A stretch of DNA of 64,000 bases from Sphingomonas profundi (GTDB taxonomy: Bacteria > Pseudomonadota > Alphaproteobacteria > Sphingomonadales > Sphingomonadaceae): contig NZ_CP046535.1 of assembly GCF_009739515.1 (NCBI RefSeq), positions 2,542,001-2,606,000 on the forward strand. The letters are read 5' to 3'. This document shows, one piece after another, positions 16,915 to 25,717 of the stretch; within the stretch, counting starts at the first letter, position 1; every line of letters starts with the position of its first letter. The position numbers and the translations under genes were made by a program. The notes beneath the pieces were generated by a model that made no database searches, was not told the DNA's origin, and saw nothing but the letters and a program-made list of their open reading frames with translations.

Positions 16915-18066
16915 GTGACGGTTCAGGTGCGGCAGATCGGCGTCGGCAAGGCCGATCGCAAGGCGTTCGTCGACATACAGTTCCGCCTGAACGAGGGCGA
17001 TCCCAACTGGGTGCCGCCGCTGAAGGACGAGGTCCACGGCCTCATCGATCCCAGGAAGAACCCGTGGTTCGGCCACGGCGAGGCGGCCTTCTTCCTCGCC
17101 GAGCGGGGCGGTCGCGCGGTCGGCCGCATCTCCGCGCAGGTCGACAGCCTGGTGATCGCCGCGCCGGTGGAGCAGGGCGGCGGCCCGGGCACCGGCCACT
17201 GGGGCATGATCGAGGCCGAGGACGGAGAGACCGCCGCCGCCCTGATCGCCGCGGCGGAAGGCTGGCTGCGCGGCAAGGGCATGACCCGCTCGATCGGCCC
17301 GATCAGCATCTCCATCTGGGACGAGCCGGGGCTGCTGGTGCAGGGCTTCGATCATCCGCCCACCGTGATGATGGGCCATCACCAGCCGACCTATCAGGCG
17401 TGGGTGGAGGCGGCCGGCTACGCCGGCGTCAAGGATCTCAACGCCTACGATCTCAGGATCGACAAGCCCTTTCCCGATCTCGTCCAGCGCATCGTCTCCT
17501 CCGGGGAGCGGAACACCCGCATCCGGGTGCGCCGCGTCGACAAGAAGAAGTTCGCCGAGGAAGCGGCGCTGATCCTGGGCATCCTCAACGATGCGTGGGG
17601 CGACAATTGGGGCTTCGTGCCGCTGACGCCGGACGAGATCACCTATGTCGGCAAGAAGCTGCGGCCCATCGTGTTCGAGGATCTGATCATGGTGGCGGAG
17701 GTAGAGGGCGAGCCCGTGGCCTTCATGATCACCCTGCCCGATCTCAACGAGAAGCTGCGCGGCTTCGGCGGATCGCTGCTCCCGTTCAACTGGGCGAAAC
17801 TGCTGTGGTGGCTGCGCCGCCCGAAGGTGCGGACGATGCGGGTGCCGCTGATGGGCGTCGTCAAGCGGCTGCAGGCCACCCGCCTGGCGAGCCAGCTGGC
17901 CTTCATGATGATCGAGTATATCCGCCGCGAATCGGTGTCGCGCTACGGCGCCACGCGCGGCGAGATCGGGTGGATCCTGGAGGACAATCAGGGCATGGTC
18001 TCGATCGCCCGCATGGTCGGCGGCGAGGTGAACAAGGTCTACCGGCTGTATCAGAAAGCCCTCTGA
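16915..18066 (+). CDS. GNAT-like acyltransferase, candidate bacterial ceramide synthase
   Basis: A 383-residue protein of the family long mis-annotated as dATP pyrophosphohydrolase or N-acetyltransferase. Diagnostic segments are DPNWVPPL, DPRKNPWFGHGEAAFFLAER near residues 45-64, VGRISAQVD, and GPISISIWDEPGLL near 130. The C-terminal half has LNDAWGDNWGFVPLT, which resembles a second GNAT-like unit. The Caulobacter bacterial ceramide synthase (bCerS), which N-acylates the long-chain base, is as I recall a protein of this type encoded near spt. The assignment here rests on that resemblance and location. A GTG in the same frame starts at 16915. Confidence 0.72.
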   Translation: MTVQVRQIGVGKADRKAFVDIQFRLNEGDPNWVPPLKDEVHGLIDPRKNPWFGHGEAAFFLAERGGRAVGRISAQVDSLVIAAPVEQGGGPGTGHWGMIEAEDGETAAALIAAAEGWLRGKGMTRSIGPISISIWDEPGLLVQGFDHPPTVMMGHHQPTYQAWVEAAGYAGVKDLNAYDLRIDKPFPDLVQRIVSSGERNTRIRVRRVDKKKFAEEAALILGILNDAWGDNWGFVPLTPDEITYVGKKLRPIVFEDLIMVAEVEGEPVAFMITLPDLNEKLRGFGGSLLPFNWAKLLWWLRRPKVRTMRVPLMGVVKRLQATRLASQLAFMMIEYIRRESVSRYGATRGEIGWILEDNQGMVSIARMVGGEVNKVYRLYQKAL

Positions 18067-18087
18067 GGCACGCGCGGGGCGCCGCCC

Positions 18088-20208
18088 TCACCGCATCGTG
18101 AACAGCACCCGGTCGATCACCCGCCCGGTGGCGTCGCGCAGCAGCAGCCGGTGCGGCCCCGGGCCGGCCAGCACCAGCGGCGCCGCCTCCGCCGCGCCCA
18201 GATCGCGGCCGTCGAGCAGCAGGCGCAGGCCGGCCGTGGCGCCGCGCGTCGTCACGCGGATGCGCTGGCGATCGATCGGTATGTCCGGATCGAGCGCGTA
18301 GACGCTGCCGGAGACGGGGGCGGCGATGCGCGGGCGGCGCGACGCGGCCGGCGCCTGCGCCACTGACGACTGACCCGTGCCGGCGAGAAAATAGTCGATG
18401 CGCGGCGGCTCGACGCCGCCGGCGAAGGCCACCAGCCGCGCCTCGATGCCGGGCGGCCGGGCGGGCGCGCGGCCGGGCGCGCCCGCGTGCAGCGCCAGCA
18501 TCACCGCCCGCCACACCGGAGCTGCGCCGCTGGTGCCCGATACCGCCCGCATCGGATCGCCCTCCAGATTGCCGACCCACACGGCGACGGTGAACCTGTC
18601 GGAGAAGCCGATGCACCAATTGTCCCGCATGGCCTTGGAGGTGCCGGTCTTCACCGCCGCCCAAAAGGGCAGCCGCAGCGCGCTGTCCAGCCCGAAGGTG
18701 GCGGCTCGCGCGCCGGGATCGGCCATCATGTCCGCCGCCAGCCACGCCGCCTGCCGGCTGAACACGGCACGCGGCGCGACCCGCGGATCGTCCGCCCGCA
18801 GCCGCAGCGGCGAGGCGCGGCCGCCATTCGCCAGCGTGCGATAGGCGTTCGCCTGCTCCAGCAGCGTCACTTCGGCCGATCCTAAAGCAAGGCTGAAGCC
18901 GTAATAGGCGCCGTCCTCGGTCAGCCCGCGATAACCGGCGTCCCACAGCCGGTCGCGGAACGGATCGACGCCGGTCAGGATCAGCGTGCGCACCGCCGGC
19001 ACGTTCAGCGATGCGGCCAGCGCGCTGCGCGCCGATACCGGCCCCTTGAACATGCGATCGTAATTTTGCGGCACATAGAGGCCGGAAGCGGTGTCCAGCT
19101 CCACCGGCGCATCGTCCAGGATCGAGGCGGGGGTCAGCCAGCCATGCTCCATCGCCAGCGCGTAGAGGAACGGCTTCAGCGTGGATCCGGCCTGGCGATA
19201 GGCGTCCGCCCCGTCCACCGCCGCCGCCGTGGATGCGCCGCCGACGCCGCCGACATAGGCGCGCACGTCGCCCGTGACGTTGTCGACGACGATCACCGCC
19301 CCGTCCCGCGCCCGCCCGCCGCCGAGACCCAGCAGCTGGCGGGCGAGCGCCGCTGCGGCGATGCGCTGGGTGGCCGTGTCGATCGTCGTCCGCACGCGCT
19401 GCCCCGGCGCCCGCAGCAGCCGCGCCGCCAGGTGCGGCGCCAGACCGGGATCGAGCGCGAGCCGGCGATCGGCCGAGAGCATCGCCGCCGCCATCGCCGC
19501 CAGATCGTCGCACCCGCCGCCGCCGCGTAAGCGGCATGCCCGCCGCGCGATCGCCGCCGGGCCGGCCTGCGGGGCCGGCAGCAGCGCGGCCAGCAGCAGC
19601 GATTCGTTATTGGAGAGGGCCGCCGGCGGCTTGCCGAACGCCGCCAGCGAGGCGGCGGCGATGCCCTGCGCCTCGCCGCGAAAGCCGGCGAGGTTCAGAT
19701 AGGCCTCGAGGATCTGCGGCTTCGTCCAGCGCCGCTCCAGCGCCAGCGCCGCCCGCATCTGGCGCGCCTTCTCGCGCCAGCCGCGCGCGCCCGGCCGGGC
19801 GAGCTCCGGCGCGAGGAAGCCGGCGAGCTGCATCGACAGGGTGGAGGCGCCGCGCGCCCGCCCGCCGGCGATCCGCGTGCGAAGCGCGGCGGCGGCGGCG
19901 ATCCAGTCCACCCCGTCATGGCCGTGGAAGCGGCGATCCTCGGCCGCGACGATCGCCCGCGGCAGCGCCGGGGCGATCGCGGCGAGCGGCGTCCACGCCA
20001 GCCGCCGCACCTGGAAGTCGATGCGCACGGCGTCGATCAGCCTGCCGTCGCGATCGGTGAGCCACGCCTCGCTCGGCCGATAGGCGGCGCGCACGGCGGC
20101 ATAGTCCGGCAGGCGCGGCGGCGCGGTGGCGATCGCCAGCGCCGCGAGCAGCGCGATCACGCCCGCCGCGAGGGCGATCGGCAGGCGACGGGCGATGGGG
20201 CGCGACAT
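18088..20208 (-). CDS. pbpC: Penicillin-binding protein 1C
   Basis: A 706-residue bifunctional peptidoglycan synthase anchored by one N-terminal helix (IALAAGVIALLAALAIATA). The glycosyltransferase (GT51) domain has IVAAEDRRFHGHDGVD and GASTLSMQLAGFL. The transpeptidase domain has the SxxK site in GSTLKPFLYAL, SLNVPA (SxN) and KTGTSKAMRDNWCIGF. A short BiPBP_C domain follows at about residues 615-706. ATG 20208 gives the membrane anchor at the right place. PbpC usually accompanies a bacterial alpha-2-macroglobulin gene, but none is adjacent here, which is slightly unusual. Confidence 0.95.
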   Translation of the reverse strand: MSRPIARRLPIALAAGVIALLAALAIATAPPRLPDYAAVRAAYRPSEAWLTDRDGRLIDAVRIDFQVRRLAWTPLAAIAPALPRAIVAAEDRRFHGHDGVDWIAAAAALRTRIAGGRARGASTLSMQLAGFLAPELARPGARGWREKARQMRAALALERRWTKPQILEAYLNLAGFRGEAQGIAAASLAAFGKPPAALSNNESLLLAALLPAPQAGPAAIARRACRLRGGGGCDDLAAMAAAMLSADRRLALDPGLAPHLAARLLRAPGQRVRTTIDTATQRIAAAALARQLLGLGGGRARDGAVIVVDNVTGDVRAYVGGVGGASTAAAVDGADAYRQAGSTLKPFLYALAMEHGWLTPASILDDAPVELDTASGLYVPQNYDRMFKGPVSARSALAASLNVPAVRTLILTGVDPFRDRLWDAGYRGLTEDGAYYGFSLALGSAEVTLLEQANAYRTLANGGRASPLRLRADDPRVAPRAVFSRQAAWLAADMMADPGARAATFGLDSALRLPFWAAVKTGTSKAMRDNWCIGFSDRFTVAVWVGNLEGDPMRAVSGTSGAAPVWRAVMLALHAGAPGRAPARPPGIEARLVAFAGGVEPPRIDYFLAGTGQSSVAQAPAASRRPRIAAPVSGSVYALDPDIPIDRQRIRVTTRGATAGLRLLLDGRDLGAAEAAPLVLAGPGPHRLLLRDATGRVIDRVLFTMR

Positions 20209-20347
20209 GTCGTCAGCCTGCCCCGATCGACGCGCGGGCGCCACTGCAACCATGGCGGCTGCGAAACGCTACACAAGCGAGGCATCGGCGACATCCGCCG
20301 GCAATGCGCTTACGCGACGAGAGCGGATGACCACGAAGAGATCGTCG

Positions 20348-20755
20348 ATGAACCGGATCGCCCTGCTCGCCCCGATCGTGCTGGTGGTGGCGGCATGGCC
20401 GCCGGCCGCACACGCCGCCAGCCAGCCGCCGCCGGCCCGCACCACCTCGCTGATCGTCTATGGCGAGGATCCGTGCCCGAAAGGCGACGGCGACGAGATC
20501 GTCGTCTGCGCGCGCGAGCCCGAGAGCGAACGCTACCGCATCCCGAAGAAGCTGCGCGACCGCAAGGCCGAGGAGACCGGCGCCCGATCTTGGACCGATC
20601 GCGTCGCCGGCGTGGAGGAAGCGAGCCGCCCGTCGCGGCCGAACAGCTGCTCGGCCGTGGGCGCCGGCGGCCAGAGCGGCTGCACGCAGGCGATGCTGCG
20701 CCAGTGGTTCGCCGAGCGGCAGGCGGCCAAGGCCGAGGCGGCGGCGATCCCGTGA
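20348..20755 (+). CDS. Small exported hypothetical protein
   Basis: A 135-residue protein with a signal peptide (MNRIALLAPIVLVVAAWPP, cleavage near AHAA). The mature part has CPKGDGDEIVVCARE followed by RYRIPKKLRDRK, a motif seen in many small sphingomonad periplasmic proteins of unknown role. Near the end two more Cys (NSCSAVG and SGCTQ) could form disulphides. ATG 20327 is an alternative start. It is divergent from pbpC with 139 bp between, so a shared promoter region is likely. Confidence 0.7.
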   Translation: MNRIALLAPIVLVVAAWPPAAHAASQPPPARTTSLIVYGEDPCPKGDGDEIVVCAREPESERYRIPKKLRDRKAEETGARSWTDRVAGVEEASRPSRPNSCSAVGAGGQSGCTQAMLRQWFAERQAAKAEAAAIP

Positions 20756-20876
20756 GATCCTCGCCGCGATCGATCGTCGCCCTCGCGCGGAGCGCAACCG
20801 GGGTTTAACCCGCGTCGGGCACAGCAGGCGGCGGTCGGCGGGCATGAGGGGCGACGGGATGGAAGCGACGGACAGG

Positions 20877-21854
20877 ATGACGGTGCTGGTCACGGGCGGC
20901 GCCGGCTATATCGGCAGCCATGCGGTGCTGGCGCTGCGCGATGCCGGGCGGCCGGCGGTGGTGATCGACAATCTCGTCACCGGCTTCCGCTGGGCGGTGC
21001 CGGAGGACGTGCCGTTCGTCGAGGGGAACGTCGCCGACATGGATCTCGTCGGCCGCATCATCGCCGAGCACGATATCGGCGCCATCATGCACTTCGCCGG
21101 ATCGGTGGTGGTGCCCGAGTCGGTCGTCGATCCGCTGAAATATTATCGCAACAACACGGCCGCCAGCCGCGCGCTGATCGAGGCGGCGGTGGCGGGCGGC
21201 GTGCGCCACTTCATCTTCTCCTCCACCGCCGCCACCTACGGCATCCCGGAGGCGATCCCGGTGACGGAGGATGCGCCGCAGCGGCCGATCAACCCCTACG
21301 GCATGTCCAAGCTGATGACAGAGGCGATGCTGGCGGACGTGGCGGCGGCGCACCCGCTCAACTATTGCGCGCTGCGCTACTTCAACGTCGCAGGCGCCGA
21401 TCCGCAGGGCCGGTCCGGCCAGTCCACCGCCGGCGCCACCCACCTCATCAAGATCGCGGCGGAGGCGGCGTGCGGCAAGCGCGGCCACGTCGCGATCTTC
21501 GGCACCGACTATGCGACGCCGGACGGCACCGGCGTGCGCGACTATATCCACGTCAGCGACCTGGCCGAGGCGCATCTGCGCGCGCTGGACACGCTGATGG
21601 CGGAGCCGACGCGCAGCCACCGGCTCAACTGCGGCTACGGGCGCGGCTTCTCCGTGCGCGAGGTGCTGGACGCGGTGGACCGGCTGACGAACCGCACGAT
21701 CGAGCGCCGGCTGGAACCCCGCCGCGCCGGCGATCCGGATGCGCTGGTGGCGGACAACCGCGCCGCCATCGCCACGCTCGGCTGGACGCCGCGGCGCGAC
21801 GATCTCGACACGATCGTGCGTGACGCGCTGGCCTGGGAACGCGGGCTGAAATAA
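20877..21854 (+). CDS. galE: UDP-glucose 4-epimerase
   Basis: A 325-residue NAD enzyme interconverting UDP-glucose and UDP-galactose for polysaccharide or glycolipid synthesis. It has the Rossmann motif VTGGAGYIGSHAVLAL, SSTAATYGIPE, a catalytic Tyr/Lys in NPYGMSKLMTE, and the late motifs VRDYIHVSDLA and LNCGYGRGFSV. Length is normal. The true start may be ATG 20859 or 20877, since both precede the Rossmann motif closely. In glycosphingolipid-bearing bacteria the galactose supply could feed sphingolipid head groups, which is only suggestive. Confidence 0.95.
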   Translation: MTVLVTGGAGYIGSHAVLALRDAGRPAVVIDNLVTGFRWAVPEDVPFVEGNVADMDLVGRIIAEHDIGAIMHFAGSVVVPESVVDPLKYYRNNTAASRALIEAAVAGGVRHFIFSSTAATYGIPEAIPVTEDAPQRPINPYGMSKLMTEAMLADVAAAHPLNYCALRYFNVAGADPQGRSGQSTAGATHLIKIAAEAACGKRGHVAIFGTDYATPDGTGVRDYIHVSDLAEAHLRALDTLMAEPTRSHRLNCGYGRGFSVREVLDAVDRLTNRTIERRLEPRRAGDPDALVADNRAAIATLGWTPRRDDLDTIVRDALAWERGLK

Positions 21855-21861
21855 GCGCCGA

Positions 21862-22530
21862 TCAGCCGGGCGTCCGCGCCAGCCAGATGATGTGCCGCGC
21901 GCCGCCGCGGGCGCCGTTCGCCCGCACCTCCTGCGGCCGCACGGCGAAGCCGGCCGCCTCCAGCCGGCGGGTGAAGCGCGGATCGGGCGCGGAGGACCAG
22001 ACCGCCAGGGTGCCGCCCGGCCGCAGCGCCGCCCGCGCCGCCGCCAGCCCGGCGGCGCCGTAGAGCCCGTCATTCGCCGCGCGCACCAGTCCGTCGGGGC
22101 CATTGTCCACATCCAGCAGGATCGCGTCCCAGGCGCCCCGCGCGGCACGGATCGGCACCGCCACGTCGCCCGTCGCCAGCGCGACGCGCGGATCGTCCAG
22201 GCTGCCGGCGAACAGGTCCGCCAGCGGCCCCCGGCCCCAGGCGATCACCTCCGGCACGATCTCCGCCACCGTGATCCGCGCCGCCGGACCCAGCAGCGCC
22301 AACGCCGCCCGCAGGGTGAAGCCCATGCCCAGCCCGCCGATCAGGATTCGCCCATCCGCCGGCGCATCGCCGCAGCCGAGCGTGGCGAGCGCCTCCTCCG
22401 ATCCGCTGAGGCGGCTGCTCATCAGCTCGTTGCCGCCCAGCATGATCATGTGGTCGCGCCCGCGGCGGATCAGCCGCAGCTGGCCGCCGCCCGGAATGTC
22501 GGCGGTGTCGATCAGTTCGCGCGCGATCAT
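21862..22530 (-). CDS. Spermidine-synthase-like class I methyltransferase-fold protein
   Basis: A 222-residue protein of the SpeE-like Rossmann fold. RILIGGLGMGFTLRAAL (about residue 60) is the nucleotide-binding loop, VAEIVPEVIAW follows, and AILLDVDNGPDGLV is at the position of the catalytic acidic loop. It lacks the GGGDG and PxD signature of true aminopropyltransferases, so it may be a methyltransferase or a divergent SpeE. It is divergent, 73 bp apart, from the polyamine-type operon starting at 22604 and could belong to the same regulon. Confidence 0.8.
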   Translation of the reverse strand: MIARELIDTADIPGGGQLRLIRRGRDHMIMLGGNELMSSRLSGSEEALATLGCGDAPADGRILIGGLGMGFTLRAALALLGPAARITVAEIVPEVIAWGRGPLADLFAGSLDDPRVALATGDVAVPIRAARGAWDAILLDVDNGPDGLVRAANDGLYGAAGLAAARAALRPGGTLAVWSSAPDPRFTRRLEAAGFAVRPQEVRANGARGGARHIIWLARTPG

Positions 22531-22603
22531 TTCCGCTCCACATCCTGTTTCCGCCGCTCGGGATCGCCGCTACGATGCGCCGGGCAGCAGCGAGGGCATG
22601 GGC

Positions 22604-23581
22604 ATGGGCCTGTTCGATTTCTTCTCCAAGCAGTTCGTCGACGTCATCGACTATACCGACGAGGCCGGCGTGCTCGCCATCCGCGTGCCGTTCGCCGATC
22701 GCGAGATCCAGAACGGCGCGAAGCTGACGGTGCGCGAGGGGCAGATCGCCGCCTTCGTCGACGAGGGGCGCGTCGCTGACATGTTCGGGCCGGGCCTCCA
22801 CACGCTCGAAACCTCGAACCTGCCGATCCTCACCAACCTGATGAACTGGGACAAGGCGTTCAACTCCCCGTTCAAGTCGGACGTCTACTTCTTCTCGCAG
22901 AAGGAGCAGATCAACCAGAAGTGGGGCACCGCCCAGCCGATCACCATCCGCGACCGGGAGCTGGGGCCGATCCGCCTGCGCGCCTTCGGCAGCTATTCGT
23001 ACCGGATCGACAAGGTCGCGCCGTTCATGACGACCATCATGGGATCGCAGGAGCGGGTGACGGCAGCGGATATCGAGCCGCAGCTGCGCGCCGCGATCGC
23101 CACGTCGCTCGCCACCGGGCTCGGCGGCGGCACGATCCCCTTCCTCGATCTCGCCGCCAACCAGACGGCGCTGGGCGAGGCGCTGAAGGAGGCGGTGGCG
23201 CCCGCCTTCGCCCGCCACGGCCTGCTGGCGACGAGCTTCTTCGTCGAATCGCTGTCGCTGCCGGAAGAGGTGCAGGCCTATCTCGACAAAGCGAGCTCGA
23301 TGCGCGTGCTCGGCGATCTCGATGCCTATGCCAGGTTCCAGACGGCCGAGGCGATCGGCACCGCGGCGGCCAACCCTGGCGGCGTGGCCGGCATCGGCGC
23401 CAGCGCGGCGGCCGGCATGGCGATCGGCCAGGCGATGACCGGCGGCCTCTCCGCCGCCGCCGCGCCGGCCGAGGATCCGTTCGCGCAGGTGGAGAAGCTG
23501 CACAAGCTGCTGACCATCGGCGCGCTGAGCCAGGCGGAGTTCGACGCCAAGAAGGCCGAGCTGCTGGGCCGCATCCGCTGA
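22604..23581 (+). CDS. SPFH-domain protein with C-terminal SHOCT
   Basis: A 325-residue YdjI-like protein. The SPFH (band-7) domain covers about residues 25-215, with FGPGLHTLETSNLPILTNL and FGSYSYRIDKVAPF. A Gly/Ala-rich linker (AGIGASAAAGMAIGQAM) leads to a SHOCT motif (VEKLHKLLTIGALSQAEFDA). There is no transmembrane helix; such proteins act as peripheral membrane scaffolds. ATG 22604 is preferred because GAGGG sits at proper distance; ATG 22598 is only 2 nt from it. It is the first gene of a compact eight-gene polyamine-linked operon, and its zinc-ribbon neighbours are common partners of this family. Confidence 0.88.
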   Translation: MGLFDFFSKQFVDVIDYTDEAGVLAIRVPFADREIQNGAKLTVREGQIAAFVDEGRVADMFGPGLHTLETSNLPILTNLMNWDKAFNSPFKSDVYFFSQKEQINQKWGTAQPITIRDRELGPIRLRAFGSYSYRIDKVAPFMTTIMGSQERVTAADIEPQLRAAIATSLATGLGGGTIPFLDLAANQTALGEALKEAVAPAFARHGLLATSFFVESLSLPEEVQAYLDKASSMRVLGDLDAYARFQTAEAIGTAAANPGGVAGIGASAAAGMAIGQAMTGGLSAAAAPAEDPFAQVEKLHKLLTIGALSQAEFDAKKAELLGRIR

Positions 23582-23597
23582 TCGCGGGGTCGCGCCG

Positions 23598-24266
23598 ATG
23601 CTCACCGCCAACTGCCCGAGTTGCGGCGCCGAGGTGATCTTCCGCTCGCCGGCGCTGCCGGTGGTCGTCTGCGCCTACTGCCAGAGCCTCGTGACCCGCG
23701 TCGGCGACGATCTCGAGGCGGTCGGCAAGGCGGCGGCGCTGCCGTTCGACGTCAGCCCGATCCGTCTCGGCACCACGGGTCGGTTCGGCGATCGGGCGTT
23801 CGAGGTGATCGGCCGCGTGCGCTGGGGCTGGACGGACGGCAGCTGGAACGAGTGGCTGCTGCTGTTCGCCGATGGCGGCGCCGCGTGGCTGGGCGAGGCG
23901 ATGGGGCAGTATATGCTGCTGGAGGAGCACGCGGCGGAGAGCGGCGACGCGCTCGTCCGGCGCATCGCCGGCGGCGGCGAGGCGATCGTGGGCGGGCGGG
24001 CGACGATCGACGGCCGCCCGCTAACGGTCTCCGATGCGCGCCGGGCGCGCTGCATCGCCGCCGAGGGCGAACTGCCGTTCCGCGCGCCGCCGGGCTGGAC
24101 GATCTACAGCGTGGATCTGCGCGGGGAGGACGGTTCCTGCGCCAGCATCCAGCGCGATGCCGGCGAGGTCGGCCTGTACCTCGGCCGCTACGTCACCCTG
24201 GCGGAGCTCGCTACGCGCAACCTGCGCGCGATCGAGGGCTGGGCGATGCCCTCCTTCGCCGCATGA
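23598..24266 (+). CDS. Zinc-ribbon DUF4178 protein (short paralogue)
   Basis: A 222-residue soluble protein. The N-terminal zinc ribbon has two Cys pairs, NCPSCGAEV and CAYCQS, within the first 30 residues. A DUF4178 domain follows (GRFGDRAFEVIGRVRWGWTD, SWNEWLLLFADGGAAWLGE), resembling a small beta-barrel. Function is unknown. It is paralogous to the following, longer gene and overlaps it by 4 bp (ATGA). I infer that the pair work together, perhaps as a membrane-surface assembly with the SPFH protein. Confidence 0.85.
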   Translation: MLTANCPSCGAEVIFRSPALPVVVCAYCQSLVTRVGDDLEAVGKAAALPFDVSPIRLGTTGRFGDRAFEVIGRVRWGWTDGSWNEWLLLFADGGAAWLGEAMGQYMLLEEHAAESGDALVRRIAGGGEAIVGGRATIDGRPLTVSDARRARCIAAEGELPFRAPPGWTIYSVDLRGEDGSCASIQRDAGEVGLYLGRYVTLAELATRNLRAIEGWAMPSFAA

Positions 24267-25555
24267 CGGAGGCGGCCGCCCCCGCGACCCGGACGCTCGC
24301 CTGCCCCGCCTGCGGCGGCACGATCACCATCCGCGCCGCCGGCAGCACGGTGACGCTGGCCTGCATCCACTGCGGCAGCCTGGTCGACGTCGCCGATCCG
24401 GCCGCCCGCGTGATCAAGCGCTACAAGGAGGCGGTCGCCGCGCTGGAGATCCCGCTCGGCACGCGTGGCACGCTGAAGGGCGTCGAGTGGGAGGCGATCG
24501 GCTATCTGCGCCGCGGTGACGGCTGGGCGGAGTGGGACGAGTATCTGCTGTTCAACCCGTATGAGGGCTATCGCTGGCTGATCGGCGACGGGCGCGGCTG
24601 GAACTTCGGCCGCATGCTCACCAGCGCGCCGAAGCCGGTGTTCGGCGCGCTGGTGGCCGAAGGCGAACGCTACACGCCCTTCTTCGCGGAGAGCGAGGCG
24701 AAGGTGCAACATGTGCTCGGCGAATTCTACTGGCGGGTGACGGTGGGCGAGGCGGTGCGCGCGGCGGACTGGGTGCGCCCCGGCTTCATGCTCTCGCGCG
24801 AGGTGAACGCCGCCGAGGAGAGCTGGACGATCGCCGAGCTGATCGATCCGCGCGAGATGCGCCGCGCGTTCGGCACCGCCCCGCCGCCGTCCTGGCCCGG
24901 CAGCGGCCGCCCGCCGATGCCGCACCAGCGATCGCCGCTCGCCGGCGTGATCGGCCCGGCCTGGCTGTGCGCGATCGCCGCGATCGTGGCCTTGTTCGTG
25001 CTGGCGCCGATGTTCGCCGGCGGCGGCGGCGCGGGCGTGAGCGAGACCGTCACCCTGTTCCCCGAGGGTACGGAGCGCAGCGCCACGATCGGCCCGGTCA
25101 CGCTCACGCGGGCGCGACAGCCCGTCACCATCCACGCCCGGTCGGACGAGGTGCGCAACCAGTGGGTCGATCTCGATTACGCGCTGGTCGATCGCGCGAC
25201 CCAGGCCAGCTTCGAGGCCTATGACATCGTCGAGGAATATGAGGGCAGCGACTCGGACGGCGGGTGGAGCGAGGGGAGCCGCAGCACCACCAGCAAGATC
25301 GGCTCGGTGCCTGCCGGCACCTACGATCTGGTCGTCGATCTCGGCGCGCACAACTGGACGGGGGCGAGCAGCAGCTATGCCGCCGGCATCGCGCCGGTGC
25401 GGGTGACGGTGTCGGTCCGCCCGGGCGGCGTGTTCTGGAGCAATGTGTGGCTGGCGGTGCTGCTGATCCTGCTGCCCGCCGGCTGGCTCACCTGGCGGCA
25501 CATCCGCTTCGAGACGGCGCGCACCGCCGAGAGCGACACGGGCGGCGGGACATGA
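24263..25555 (+). CDS. Zinc-ribbon DUF4178 membrane protein (long paralogue)
   Basis: A 430-residue protein. A zinc ribbon (ACPACGGTITI, CIHCGS) and DUF4178 domain fill residues 1-190. A proline-rich stretch precedes a membrane helix at about 228-252 (AWLCAIAAIVALFVLAPMFA). An extracytoplasmic beta-domain follows (about 255-390), then a last helix at about 393-412 (WLAVLLILLPAGWLTW). It thus couples a cytoplasmic zinc-binding unit to a periplasmic domain. Translation is coupled on both sides by ATGA overlaps. Function is unknown; transmembrane sensing or scaffolding is inferred. Confidence 0.85.
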   Translation: MTEAAAPATRTLACPACGGTITIRAAGSTVTLACIHCGSLVDVADPAARVIKRYKEAVAALEIPLGTRGTLKGVEWEAIGYLRRGDGWAEWDEYLLFNPYEGYRWLIGDGRGWNFGRMLTSAPKPVFGALVAEGERYTPFFAESEAKVQHVLGEFYWRVTVGEAVRAADWVRPGFMLSREVNAAEESWTIAELIDPREMRRAFGTAPPPSWPGSGRPPMPHQRSPLAGVIGPAWLCAIAAIVALFVLAPMFAGGGGAGVSETVTLFPEGTERSATIGPVTLTRARQPVTIHARSDEVRNQWVDLDYALVDRATQASFEAYDIVEEYEGSDSDGGWSEGSRSTTSKIGSVPAGTYDLVVDLGAHNWTGASSSYAAGIAPVRVTVSVRPGGVFWSNVWLAVLLILLPAGWLTWRHIRFETARTAESDTGGGT

Positions 25556-25704
25556 ACCCGCGCCTGCTCGCCTACGGCCTCTGGTGCCTCGCGGTGCTGA
25601 GCGGCGTCGTGATGGCGGCGAACGCCGGCTACTCCCCGTTCGCCGATGGCCGGCGTGCGCCGCTCCGGGCCGGCGGCGGCTATTACGGCCCCACCCACAA
25701 ATAG
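25552..25704 (+). CDS. 50-residue membrane peptide in the polyamine operon
   Basis: A 50-residue reading frame that starts at ATG 25552 inside the stop of the preceding gene (ATGA). One hydrophobic helix (LLAYGLWCLAVLSGVVMAA, residues 5-23) precedes a short tail ending GGGYYGPTHK. The tight overlap and fit between neighbours make it very likely to be translated. I recognise no family. The topology suggests a small membrane-bound or lightly exported component. Confidence 0.65.
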   Translation: MNPRLLAYGLWCLAVLSGVVMAANAGYSPFADGRRAPLRAGGGYYGPTHK

Positions 25705-25717
25705 AAAGGACGATGCG

